Below, one piece after another: positions 33,400 through 44,915 of a stretch of DNA of 64,000 nt. A program made the translations under genes and the position numbers. A model generated the notes under the pieces. That model searched no databases. It saw only the letters and a program-made list of their open reading frames with translations, and was not told the DNA's origin. The stretch spans positions 9,992,197 to 10,056,196 of the forward strand of contig NC_133230.1 in assembly GCF_040436345.1 (NCBI RefSeq), written 5' to 3'. Source of the DNA: Pagrus major. Lineage: Eukaryota > Chordata > Actinopteri > Spariformes > Sparidae. Numbering within the stretch: position 1 is the stretch's first letter; the number at the start of each line of letters is the position of its first letter.

Positions 33400-36300
33400 T
33401 GTGCTCAATTGTTTACTTTTGAATCATTAAAATCTCTGACTGGAAAAGTTTAACCCTTCACAATCTGCTTTTTTTTCCTGCTGAGAAATGAAAAGAAAAA
33501 TCATGAATTTCAGAATATTCTCTAATTAAAGACGCATACTAATAAGTCTGTAAATGGCTGAATGGTCTGTTTAAACATGGATGAAATTTAAGTTGAAACC
33601 AACTTGCATGATTGTTTTTTTAATATGCTATTAACAAATTTGACCACAAGAGGGAGCAATTACTCTGTCAGCTGGTGTTTTCCTGTGACCCGTCCTGTGA
33701 CTGATTTATTGAACAACCGACACAGAAGTAGGAAAACGATTCACGCTCTAGTTGGAAAGTGTAAACTTTGAAATGGGGACCGTGCAGCACACTTGAGATG
33801 TGAATCTAGCATCAGGTCATTTATTGTCTCCAGGTGGAAATGTTTCCTGCTGCAGTTGACCTAAGACATTAACACCTGCAGACACAGTAATAAATTACAT
33901 ACTGCAAAAATAAATACATATGTAAAATAATGCTGTGTGAGGCATTGGTTAAGATCATCAAACATAATGCATTAAACGTTGTGCAACGGTGCCTTCCTGC
34001 TTGTGAACAGGATGAGCCTGTTTCTGCAGCGGCGGCCGGAGGCGTCATGTTTTCAGATCATCCTCCGTCCTATTCTTGTGCTTCAGGACACCGGGATGCA
34101 ATTTCTTCCTCTTTGGCTCAAACATCCACTTGCGCTCGAAGATGAACTGTTTAGATTTTGCAGGTCAAAGGTCACTTGTGGAACACATTTTTGGCCATAA
34201 CATAATTATGGCAATATTTTACACAAATGTCTAATCGGATTAAATGAAGGTCAAAGGTCAACTTCACTGTGACAATATAATGTTCTGCAAAACACGTTCA
34301 GGCCATTATTCAACGCCACAGCTCAGGAATAGCAACATGACTCGTGGAGTCTTGTTGAGACATGCTACAGATATGTGAAAGTGGTTGTGTTTACATTAGC
34401 TGGCTCTGAAATCTAATAAGTGACTGGAAAAAAGAGGCAAAGGTGTTTTTTGAGGAAGGTTTGTGGACTCAGGTGGACCCTGAGGATGAGGAAGGTTTTC
34501 ATGGCGTTTTTTTAATACTGCAGGAGAGTCGGATATAAAAGGATCGGTTGCAAACTTAATTTTGTTTGTGATCTTCCTTTAAATTAAAGCAGCTCTTCAT
34601 CACAAAGAATTCCCCTCTCAGAAATAATTTATTTTAGAGCTCTGAGGATGTGAAGCTGTCCAGTACCACAAACACAATAAGCTAAATGTTGACCAAATTT
34701 TGTGCAGCAGATCTCCATATATATTCCCACGTAATTATCTAGTGTCCACTTAGATTTGTCCCCTTGTCACATGAACCTTCTCAGGCGGTTTCATTTTAAG
34801 GATTTTTAGAGGTTTAAATAAGTAAGCTGGTTTAGGATGCTAACTTCAGTAGATATCCCTGCAACATTATGCAAAGTTATCAAAAAATGTATCCACCTCT
34901 TTACAGATGCTTCTTTCAGGATGTAATCTTATGGGGGAAAAGTCTTTTTGGGCCCCCGGCACATCACGGGTGTTACTCTGCCTGCCTTTGATGTGATTTA
35001 TTTCTTTGCATGTGCAGAGAAGACGCACTGTGGTTAGTCACTCCACCACCTGCGTGCCTTCAACGCATTAAGATACGATCAGACACCAGAGCGTGAAACA
35101 GTGTGTGGTGTTGATGGTATTTGATGTGTAACAGATAAAAGGTGAAGCTTCTCTGTGGAGATCCCTGCTCCCTCTGACTTTTTGATAGATGCCCCAAAAA
35201 TCCAAAACAATAATTAAAAGTGACAGGGTGTATATGTGTGTAGGTGTATTCGTTCTGTGATGATTAATACATAAACATTCATGCAATGCGACACTCCTCT
35301 GGTCACTCCTACTATAAAATGATGTGTGCGTGATATAAGCAACACCCATGACGTGTTTCTCTTGAAAGCAGTCCAGCAGCTAAGCATACTGCACATCTTA
35401 ACCTAAGTAAAGCCATTTCACTTCCTTTAAGTTCCTTTTTCTAAAAAAACCATCTGCACTTTTACTTTCTTGAGCTGCAACATGTCGTGTTTTTACTTCA
35501 TGCTTCATGTTTATTCTGTTAATATTTGGTATTATGGTAATTAATGTCGTTATTGTGGTTAAAATGAATAAATACAAAGATGGGAAATCCACGTGAATAT
35601 GCATCATATTCCACAAATGATTTCATCAGTTAGGTGGAAATTTTGTGTTAATCTGACAGAAATGTTCCCATCAGACACAGTTGCAGTAATGTGTCACGTT
35701 TATTATGTGTGTGGTGTAACTTTCATGTTACTGTGTACTGAATTCAAATTCAGTTAGTTAAGTGCAAACAGTTTCCTATTTATCTTTTTTTGTTAAGAGA
35801 TATTTTTGGGGGCTTTATTTGATGGGACAGCTGAGGGGTTGATGGGAGATGGGGGATGACGTGCAGGATGATGTGCATGATACTTGATTGTGTTTAATAA
35901 ACGTAAGGATAAAATTCAGCAACCAGATAATTTAATGCCTCATAACATCTATATTTACTGTTAATATGAAATTAAATGCTCCACAATTGAAAAAGTGATT
36001 GAAACAGATGAAGTTTATTTTGGACCAACAGACGAACACAGCATGATCAGGGAAACACAAACGCAGGAACAAGGAAACTGTGCAGATGACTCAAGAATGA
36101 CTGATCAAAAGACTGGACTTAAATACAAACTTAACTAATGAGGGGATTAAGTACACGTGGAGTGAAGCGGAGAAACACATGATGTGAGTTTAATGAGTGG
36201 GAAAACACCACAAACAGGGAAGGAGCTGACAGGCTGGAAAAAGACTGGGAAGAGAGGAGAGGGAGCAGCTAATGAAGGAGGTGAAGTGCAGGTGGAGGTG

Positions 36301-37600
36301 GAGGGAAAATCAGGCCGGTGAAGAAAACAGAAGGGAAAACAGAACTCTGAACAAAAGACGCCAAGACGCTGGCAATCCATCTGAAATGTAGTGAAACATG
36401 TAAAAAGTGACATGAAAGGAAATGACTCAAGTAAAAGTGTCTGATAGTTGTTAGGGCGCCCTTTGCACGCTGACGCACATACCTTCAGCAGGACATGCTG
36501 TTGTTACAGTCAACGAGCTGTGACAACTGTTGGTGTTGACAACAATTTAAATGATGATGTGCTGTGTAATTAGAGTGGCAGCTTCATGTGGCACGCAGGA
36601 ATGTGCAGATGGAGCCACAACCGCAACAGGAAAGACCTCTAATAACTAAACAACACAATAAGGACTGCAGCTAAAGAGCACACAAGCAAATGAAAAAAAA
36701 ACATCTTCAAGATATGACAAGATCACAAGTAGTGCAAATAAATAAAGACAAGCAAAGGACTGCAAACACTCCCCTCCAGTTGGAGTTTGCAGGCTTTTGG
36801 ATTAGAGGTGAAACTGAAACAGGTCCAGTTGCCTACGATACAGCACCTAGAACTCATTGATGCTGTTAACTGTTTAAAATAAAAAAGGCTGCAGATCGTT
36901 TATCTTAATTTCCAAGTGTTGTTTCATGCTGTAATTCAGCAGATCAAGGACACAATAAACTGGAGCAAAGGACAGAAAATAGTGCCCTCTTTTCTATTCA
37001 TCCAATCGACAATAGATTTGGGGAGGGAACCGATTCTGGGTCGAATCAGACACCCAAGAATCAGAATGAAATTGTGCCATTGCTGAAGATTCACACCCAT
37101 ACTTTGGTTTGTGTCAAACTATGATCAAACATAGCTAGTTATGTGCTCAGCGTTTCACTTGATGTTGCACAAAAATAAATCAGAATCCCGACAAAAGGTC
37201 CTGGTGTCAGATGGAACTGTGGAGCAGGCTTTATGGTTCTGCCCCCCGGTGACTGGCACATGGTTCTCCAACTCAATTGGTTAAAAATGGCTGCCGAGTA
37301 TGCATGAAAGGTTTAAAGTTGAGGAAATGTAACGTGTTTAACAGAAGCTTTGCATGGACATGAATAATCAGGACTCAAGCAACAGTGACACAAACTGTTT
37401 CCCTTCCTTGTGACTCTGTTGTGGTTATTTAGTGAGAAGTAGTGAGGTGTGACTTGGGAAAAAAGAAAGCTTTAACACTTCCCTGTATGACACTTTCACG
37501 ATCAACCACCGAGTAATTAAATGAACAATAAAGACAGAGCAATAATTAAATGTCACAGGGACGATTGCTGAAACTTTCCAGTCTGATACAATAATACTTT
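33400..37600. other. Gene-poor intergenic DNA with one old repeat
   Basis: No supported exon. About 34150-34380 resembles a dispersed fish repeat (AAGGTCAAAGGTCAACTTCA and GGCCATTATTCAACGCCA segments). Other open frames (for example 36147-36413 minus) are Pro/Ser/Phe-rich chance frames of a G/A-rich strand. Confidence 0.45.
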
Positions 37601-37609
37601 AATGTGATA

Positions 37610-37800
37610 ATCACCTCCGCCGAGGAGGTTTTGTGTTCACATCGTGTTCGTTTGTTGGTTTGTCAGCAGGATTTCACAAAAAGTACTGAACGGATTTCCA
37701 CGAAACTTGGAGGGAGGACGTGTCTCAGCCCAGAATAGACCCAGTTAACTTTAGGTGTGGATCCAGATAAAGGGACGGATCCAGGATATACAAAACTGAT
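37610..37800 (+). repeat. Dispersed fish repeat, copy 1
   Basis: Begins CCTCCGCCGAGGAGGTT, followed by GTTTGTTGGTTTGTCAGCAG, GAACGGATTTCCACGAAACT and a GGACGGATCCAGGA end. The same order of segments recurs at 60255-60400. Probably a LINE- or SINE-derived 3' end. Confidence 0.65.
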
Positions 37801-38014
37801 AACTCAGTGTATGTGTTTCTGAATGTGGAGGTGTGCAGCAGCAGCAGGGTTCAAACTGCGGTGGATACGGAGGGTAGAAAGCAGAATATTACAAATACAG
37901 ATGAGTACAAAGTCCCCGAGCACAACGCCACCGCCCGCTCATAAATATTTCAGGAGACACAACGCGAAAATTCTTTAAATTTTTTTTACAGCCTCGTTTG
38001 TCCATGAACTGTCA

Positions 38015-38487
38015 CCTGATACTTTAGCAACAAGTAAAATCATCTGTTTGTCTTGGAGGGTCCAGACAGAGCAGCCAGAGGACATTAGAGGGAAAACCAG
38101 AAAACACTGTCTCCATAAGATGTGATCCAGTTTCACACAAATCACTGAATAAAATGATAAGTTTCTCTTTTTACTGCGCTCCAGTGGCAACGCACATGAC
38201 TTTGAGTTTTACAGGAAGAAATCATTACTGATTTTGTTATAAAAACACAAAGAAATCGATTTTTTAAAGACATTTTTGGGTATATATTGTTAAACAGGTG
38301 CACAATGTGACCGTGGATGTGACCTAAAGATGTTTAACGTTAAACATTTTTACCACGGTCACATTCCTGTAAAAGTGACCTGCTTATGGAGACAGTTTTT
38401 TCTGGTTTTCCCTCTAATGTCCTCTGGCTGCTCTGCCTGAACCCTTGGGGGTAAACAGATGGCTTTACTTGTTGCTAAAGTAGCTGC
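38015..38487. repeat. Large inverted repeat (possible MITE)
   Basis: The left arm, about 38020-38118, pairs with the right arm, about 38386-38484. Shared elements are GCAACAAGTAAA against TTTACTTGTTGC, and CAGAGGACATTAGAGGGAAA against TTTCCCTCTAATGTCCTCTG. A smaller hairpin (GTGACCGTGG/CCACGGTCAC) lies inside at about 38307-38362. The termini are not sharp. Confidence 0.7.
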
Positions 38488-38499
38488 TAGCAGCAGAGG

Positions 38500-40660
38500 C
38501 AACACTGGCTTGTTTTCACTGACGTCATGTCGGTAAGTTAACTTGTTGTGGTGCCAAAATCTAACCAGACACAGAGCATTTATTGTTACCATGACAGTGA
38601 AGGTCACCTGGACATTAAACAAACATTAAATGAGGTGCAAAACTTAAAGAATGTGTAACCTGACATTTGAAATGTTCTTAAAAGTGCTGTGCTATTGATA
38701 CGCCACCGCACGAGACCCTGTCATCGTTCATATTCTACCTATATGATTGTCTAAGTGCTGTTTCTAATAACCAGGAGTATACTTCTAATGGTGAACACTA
38801 CAAATCAATTCACTTTTTGTAATCTAACTTTTCATTTTGGCCAAAAACAGACACATTTAAAACGATATTCGAACCAGAATATGGCTACATGTGTAGGGAT
38901 ATAGAGACGCCCGGTGAACCACAGCGTGTTCAGGAGGGTACATCGTGTTTACACATTACTGGGTTTTTTCCCAGTTTCTTTGCCTCTGTATCTTTGTATG
39001 CTACACACATGTTCAGACACACACACACTCAGAGATAAAGTTAGTTCCTGGCAGTCAATCACGTCAGGAAGCACCTGTCAGTCTGTCAGATGCTATAAAA
39101 CTTCAGTCTTAGAAAATTTTTGGGTGTGGAACGAGGGTTATGTATGCTACTTGGAAAGTGCACTGTGCTGAATGCAGCTTCACTGCTGATGCTAAACGTA
39201 GCGGGTTAACTTACAGCAACATGGCAGCAGTAGTTACATCAATGCTATTTCTGTTTTTACACTGAACAACTTCCTTCCAAGTCGATGCTATCGCAGTGAT
39301 CATTCAGCAGATAGGCAGGCTCACAGGTGTGTCCTCTGCTCTCTCTGTCCCAAAACCAAATTGCTAATAAAAAAGAAAGCACATAATAACCGTGTGTGTA
39401 CGTACGTCTGTGCATCAAACCCGTCGTCCGTAATTCATGGAAGCATTTATGGACAGTTGTGATCCACGGATTGGGCCGTGCCAGGTCGGTCGTAAACCGA
39501 ACACATTTTTTATTGTATTTCCGTCACTAAGTCGAGTCGCTCGCTTACTAACTCATGTTTTGTCACAGGACGTCTGCAGTGTTTTGGTTTATTCTGCCTG
39601 CAGTAATGAGACGTTACATTCATATATGATGTATTATATAATATATATAAGATTTTCATTACACGATTATTGTGGCCAAATCAATTCACGGTAATGATAT
39701 TATTCTATAGAAAATCTTTGTTTATTTTTATTTTTTGTCTCTTTTTTGGCGAATAAATTTCAAAATACGAGCGTCGGAGGTGAAGAGAGTCTGTCACCAT
39801 ATCTTTGAAAAAAGTGTACAGAAAAAACAGTTCGACTCAATTTCTATTGAAAAGGCGGCCGGATGACGTCAGAAACAGAAGATGCGAACAACAAAAATCT
39901 TCATTGGATTATGATAAACAGTATACTGTATATATATGTACATATGTACAAACGGTGGAGATTTTGTCTTCAGCATCAGGGCGGGGAACGACATCGACAA
40001 AGAAAACCAGACAATGAAGGAAATTAATTCCTATATGATGCTAGATCTGAAGTATGAGGAGGTGGCCTGATCAGATTTTCCCTTCCTGCTAATTCCCCCT
40101 CAACTTCCTTGTGCAGGTTGTATTACATTTTTTCTAATCTGCTGAAATACCTTCGATCAAGGCGTTACGGTAGCCAGAAGTCATGCATGTGGCCTCTGAC
40201 GAATGCTAAAAATAAGCTCACACAAGAGGCAAATCATAAAGAAAATGGTCAAAGTCGAAGCAGCAGAGGCCAAAATTTAGATTTCAGTCCCTACGAGGAC
40301 GGTTTAATCTCCACAAACACCGACAGTTTGTCACGCAGCTTTTCTGTTGAAGATTTTAGAGACATCTCAGTGCTTCAACAACATATGATGACATTTTATA
40401 CCACAGTGTGCCCAAAGCAAATCCAGCTCCGTAAAGAAATGTTCACTTTTTTATCCTAGAAATGTTTCCAAATCCTGCTGGAGAGCCTGAAACCTGGAGA
40501 GTGAAGCCTGTTTATCGCAGCCTTAAGCTTTAAACTACGACGCTCTACCTGCCCTACTTGACAAATCAGAGGTCATGAGTCTCCGGCCGTTTACGTCCCA
40601 CCAGCCAGCTGCACAGTAAACTTAGCTCACTTTAGCTTTACGCGTTACACGTACAATCTA
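38500..40660. other. Intergenic, no gene seen
   Basis: Several open frames of 60-116 codons (for example 40109-40459) have no family resemblance and no convincing splice context. Confidence 0.45.
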
Positions 40661-40797
40661 GAAGAACAAGCATTTCTACAATCTGATCATTCTTGTCCTG
40701 CAAAAAGTTATCCATGCTTTTATTTTCTCAACTTACACTGGCTGCCTGTTTTATTTCGGACTGATTTTAAAATGTAACTTAACACTTTTAAAGCTTT

Positions 40798-40893
40798 AAA
40801 GGTGCTATTTGCAAGAATATGTTGATTTTTTTGAGTTTTTGACTGGTTGGGAATGAGACTCAAAAATCAACTTTTCTTACAAATAGCACCTTT
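40798..40893. mobile_element. Short palindromic MITE nested in a LINE
   Basis: AAAGGTGCTATTTG on the left mirrors CAAATAGCACCTTT on the right, and inner arms TTGATTTTT/AAAAATCAA also pair. Removing it rejoins the LINE frame (FKAL|AGLAP), with a TA-like target duplication. Confidence 0.75.
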
Positions 40894-41105
40894 AGCTGGT
40901 CTCGCCCCAACGTATATTAAAGATTTACTGACCCCCTGTGCAGTGAGACCCCCCACAGACTCTACCTATTGAAACCTGGCAGGTGACATCATCAGCAACT
41001 TTTAAATCTCCTCTTCAAACCTTCTCGTAAGGCATTTACGACTCCTCAAAACTTTTTGGGTTTTATCATTTGCTCGTAACCTTGTTTAGAAAAGTGCTTT
41101 ATTGA

Positions 41106-41125
41106 TAAAGTTATTATTATTATCG

Positions 41126-41181
<56 letters not shown>
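41106..41181. repeat. (ATT)n microsatellite
   Basis: About 25 near-perfect ATT units at the 3' tail of the LINE fragment. Confidence 0.9.
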
Positions 41182-41183
<2 letters not shown>

Positions 41184-41189
41184 CATCCC

Positions 41190-44100
41190 TCTAGTGTCAG
41201 TTTTGCACGTGAAGGTCTCTGCCACATTTGTTTACACTTTCAAAATAAAGCGTGCAGATAAACAGTTTGTTTAACTTTGTCAAACAGTCGTGGTTTGGTT
41301 AGGTTTAGGAAAAGCTCATACTAACTAACTTAAGTGACGTCACTCTTGTTACGTTCACTTACTGTACTTAAACCCAAAAACCAATTACTCTTGGTCACAA
41401 ACGTGACAGGAAATACTCTGTTTGGAAGGAAAGTCCCGTCGCTGTTTATCTAACTGCACTAGAGCGGCGCCTTGAGAAGTGACGGGCTGCTGACCCGGCT
41501 TCTGTATTTGATGCGCTGGGAGTGACAGCAGGTTCAATCATTAGTCATCATAAGATTGTTATCAACACAGTTGAGTGTTGATAACGATCAACAAGTATTT
41601 GGCTGAACCAAGTGTCATCTGAGGGAAATAGGTCACTGGGTAGCTGACTGATGTTTATAAAAAAAAAACTCTCTTTCTCGTGTGATCAAAAACATCGATA
41701 CACAATTTAAAGGTAAATCAATCTGGGGCACTTTGAGAGCTGAATCAAGAGACTATATCGACGCTCCTGTGGACAAGGACCATCAGTGTTGAGTTCAGTG
41801 TTGGCAGTCACGACACTTCAGCCAGTCCACCATTTTAGTTTGAGGAATGAGAAAAGTTAAAGGATTTGTGAAATTTGTGTGGCACCCGAATAAACATCGG
41901 ATACGCGTTTGACTCATGGAGGCAGCTTCAACTTGAATTGGGACTGGAAGCAGATGCTGACATGGCTCATTTCCAACATTTATAAACCAACATTTGTCTC
42001 ATTGGGTATTATTAGTGATGACCGGAGGCAGTTTGTGGATGAAAGAGAAGTCCAGCTGATACAACAGCAGCAGTAACACAATCTCACAAGGTTTTATTGT
42101 TGTGGCTTTGTTGATGTTGGATCTCAGTGACACAGTGACACAGATTACATATGAAATATTCACCCGCTGCTGCTGCCAGGAGGAAGTAGGGAAAAAAAAA
42201 GATAATAAACAAACTCGCCTCGTAATCCACAAGTGATGTAAACAGACTGTAACTAATCTTCAGCGACAAATAAAACACAGCTTCTTCATCCTTCATTGAA
42301 CTTTCATTATCACCTCCATTCAAACCTGCTGGGCGTGTTTATGGTTTATTTTTAGTTTTGTAAAATAAACCATTAAGATAATTATTTTACAAAACTAAAA
42401 GGGAAACGAACATAGAGACAAAGTATAGAGCCTAATTAAAAAGACACAGTCTTGCTTTTTAACAAGCTGCTGCATCGTGAACGTAACTGTTCTCGTACTC
42501 GCCCACCATGTTTGTTACTGGAGGATTCAACTTGAGACCACTTCGAGCGAGATGTAACTCTTACTCTGTTTTACTCTATGATGGAATTGGTCTCAGTGAA
42601 CCGGTGGATCGATGAAACTGCTATGCTAGCTCAGTCTGATGACTTCCGGCCAAAACACGCCATCGATACCGTCCGTAATGGCTCAGACTCTTTGGCCCAT
42701 TTTGGTAACGTCACTGAGATGGAATCTGTATATTCTTCTCTGGTAATTCTCCAAATAACGCCCACAGAGATCTGTGTCTGAGCCTCTGGCGGCCTGAAGA
42801 TAGGTTGTGCCAGGTGTGCCACTTTTTAGGGGAATTTCTTTCTCTTACTGATAAAGGAAACTGGCAACATGAAATCAACCTTAATTCCCAGCAGATGAGA
42901 ATTTATCCGATCAGCACCGACCTGCCTGCATCACAGAGGATTACTCCTTTCCAGTGAGTTTCTTATTCCTCCGTTCACGTGTCAGTGCCATTTTATAATC
43001 TGATTATCTGCGTCAAATTAACCTCGAGTGCAAGAACCCAAAGACGTTTGTACAGTGTACAGCGTACTGCACGGTCGGTGTTGGAAACAAACACCAAACA
43101 ACTGTCGGGTTCGATTGAGAAGTTTCCATCTCATCTAATTAAGTCCTATTTATAAATGCTATAATTACAGTACGCAGGACTCTGTGTGCTACAAAAGACC
43201 TGATCTTCTTGTGCTGTAGCCACACCAGCACAATTTTTGACAAAGACTAATCTGCAAAAGAGATTTTTAGTAATTTTTACATGATGGAAGTCAAAACTAT
43301 ATGTTTTGTTGTGCACTACAAAGATATCCTGGTCTGGATTTAATTCCTTGTAACATGAAGCCGATGTGCAGGTGAAAATGTAACGTCCAGTTTTAAATGA
43401 ATCTCCAGAAAATCTGCAAAAGAAAATCTGATGTTTGCATCTGCCTCAATTCTTTGTCTCTCCAGATGTTTATGACACACGCTTCATATACGTCATCATT
43501 TGTTTCCTCACGTCTGTTTCTGTTACACGTGGTCGCATTTATTCTAGTTTCAAGCATTTCCACTGTTTTTCTTAATGCGCAAATTGAAAATGTAAAACTA
43601 GAAACCAGATTTTGATGAAATTAGTTACGGACATTCATGCTCCCCAGAGGGTGATCCCTAATGAATCTGTTGCCCCGCTCCTCGTTTTTCATCATGCTCC
43701 ACTGAAAGCTCAAAATGTCCTCTTGACCAACACGTGTGGCACGACAAAAACTAACCCGGACTCTTGTTAAATTTGCTGTGGATATTCATGCTCCCCAGAG
43801 GAGGATTCCTTACATTTTGGGAGCTTTTTAACTTTCTTCTAGTGCCGCCATCAGGACAAACGTCCACCTCTGGACAATCTAATGCCATGTGACTGTGCCC
43901 TGGGTACGAAGTCATGCTCCTCAAAATATTGGGAGACTTCATCAGAACAAATTTTATGTTCTGAGTCACAGCAGGTACATTATGTTCATACTGATGACTG
44001 GTCCGGTAATAAAACTATTCTCAGGTCTATAATTAGTGAAATACCGTCCAGCCTTAATCACTTACTTTGGCATATTATGTAACAGCACTCCCATTATTAC

Positions 44101-44240
44101 TCATCCATTGACTCTGGACTCTCTCCTCCCGTCACTCTTTCGTCTTTTTCCTGGCTTTCCATTGGTTGGAATGAAAGTATTTGTTTTTCATTACATTGGG
44201 AAGTAATGAAAAACAAATCCGTAAATTCCTTTAATATTTA
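41190..44240. other. Intergenic with small hairpins and a dispersed repeat
   Basis: No gene seen. A hairpin at 42352-42398 (AGTTTTGTAAAATA/TATTTTACAAAACT) and one at 44178-44219 (ATTTGTTTTTCATTAC/GTAATGAAAAACAAAT). Two diverged copies of a repeat marked by CATTCATGCTCCCCAGAGG lie at 43632 and 43785. Confidence 0.5.
43625..43890 (+). repeat. Dispersed fish repeat, two tandem partial copies
   Basis: ATTCATGCTCCCCAGAGG followed by GATCCCTAATGA in the first copy and by GGATTCCTTACATTTTGG, then TCTAGTGCCGCCATCAGGAC, in the second. Recognised as a common fish dispersed repeat by its pattern. Family not assigned. Confidence 0.55.
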
Positions 44241-44244
44241 TTTT

Positions 44245-44590
44245 TCTGACACACAAATATCTGTCCTTTCTCGTCCTCACATTTTCAAAGCAGGTTAGTA
44301 AATTTAGTTTTAATGCATTTGAGGGGAATTATCAATTATTTTTATTTTGCCTCATTGCACGCCACCTTCTCAGCACCACAAGAGCACACCACGCATGCCA
44401 GATGCAGTGAGACGAAAGGAAGTAAAAGACGTAAGAAGACAGAAACCCTCTGCCTGGATTTTTTTATTTTTTCACTTTGTTGCTGCTCGGGAGGTTTTGT
44501 GAAAATGTGGCTACTACTTTTACCAGAGTCTGTTTTTACACAAGTATCCGAACTTCTACTGGAGGAAACAATGTGAGGACTTTTTGTCAC
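44245..44590. repeat. Dispersed repeat family R1, copy 1
   Basis: Shares with 50500-50850 and 58745-59130 the ordered segments TTTTCAAA-CAGG, GAGGGGAATTAT, TTGCACGCCACCTTC and the AGATGAAAC/GACGAAA and TTTCACTTTGTTGCTGCTCGG parts. Non-coding. It sits just upstream of the chitin synthase gene. Confidence 0.65.
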
Positions 44591-44864
44591 CTCTGGTGCA
44601 AAAACACTTACTAAGACCTGAAGTTGCATCATGTGTCTTCTCCCCCAACACACAGCAGATACAGAAACAACACGTGTAATACTTATATTTGATAAGTGTC
44701 AGAGGTGATGTTTAAATTCCTTGGTTGAAACTATATTTTTGTATTGCTTGTTAAAACAGTTGCACTGTAAATTTTAACTGAATGACATTCATGTGCTGGA
44801 GCATTCACCTGTTTTGAGCAGTGTGGGTGGGGACGAGTGAGTGAAGGTGTGAGTCACGCAGGTG

Positions 44865-44915
44865 TGCTTTAAAAACTGGTGTTGAGCCAGAAGGCATCCA
44901 GTAGCAGCAACAACC
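44865..44915 (+). promoter_or_regulatory. chs1: Probable chs1 core promoter and 5' UTR
   Basis: A TATA-like TTTAAAAA at about 44869-44876 lies 40 bases before the ATG at 44916, whose context ACAACCATGG fits the Kozak rule. If the TATA is real the 5' UTR would be very short. A non-coding upstream exon cannot be excluded. Confidence 0.4.

Larger units (their letters stand above)
40690..41185 (+). mobile_element. LINE 3' end fragment interrupted by a MITE
   Basis: LHWLPV-type coding (CACTGGCTGCCTGTT at about 40737) then FKAL, interrupted at 40798-40893, resuming with AGLAPTYIKDLLTP. It ends with an AAAAGTGCTTTATTGATAAAG tail and an (ATT)n tract to 41181. Old: several stops lie in the coding part. 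Confidence 0.7.

Noticed and set aside
36147-36478. Pro/Phe/Ser-rich minus frames in intergenic DNA
   Set aside because: No domain, no splice context; explained by a purine-rich plus strand.
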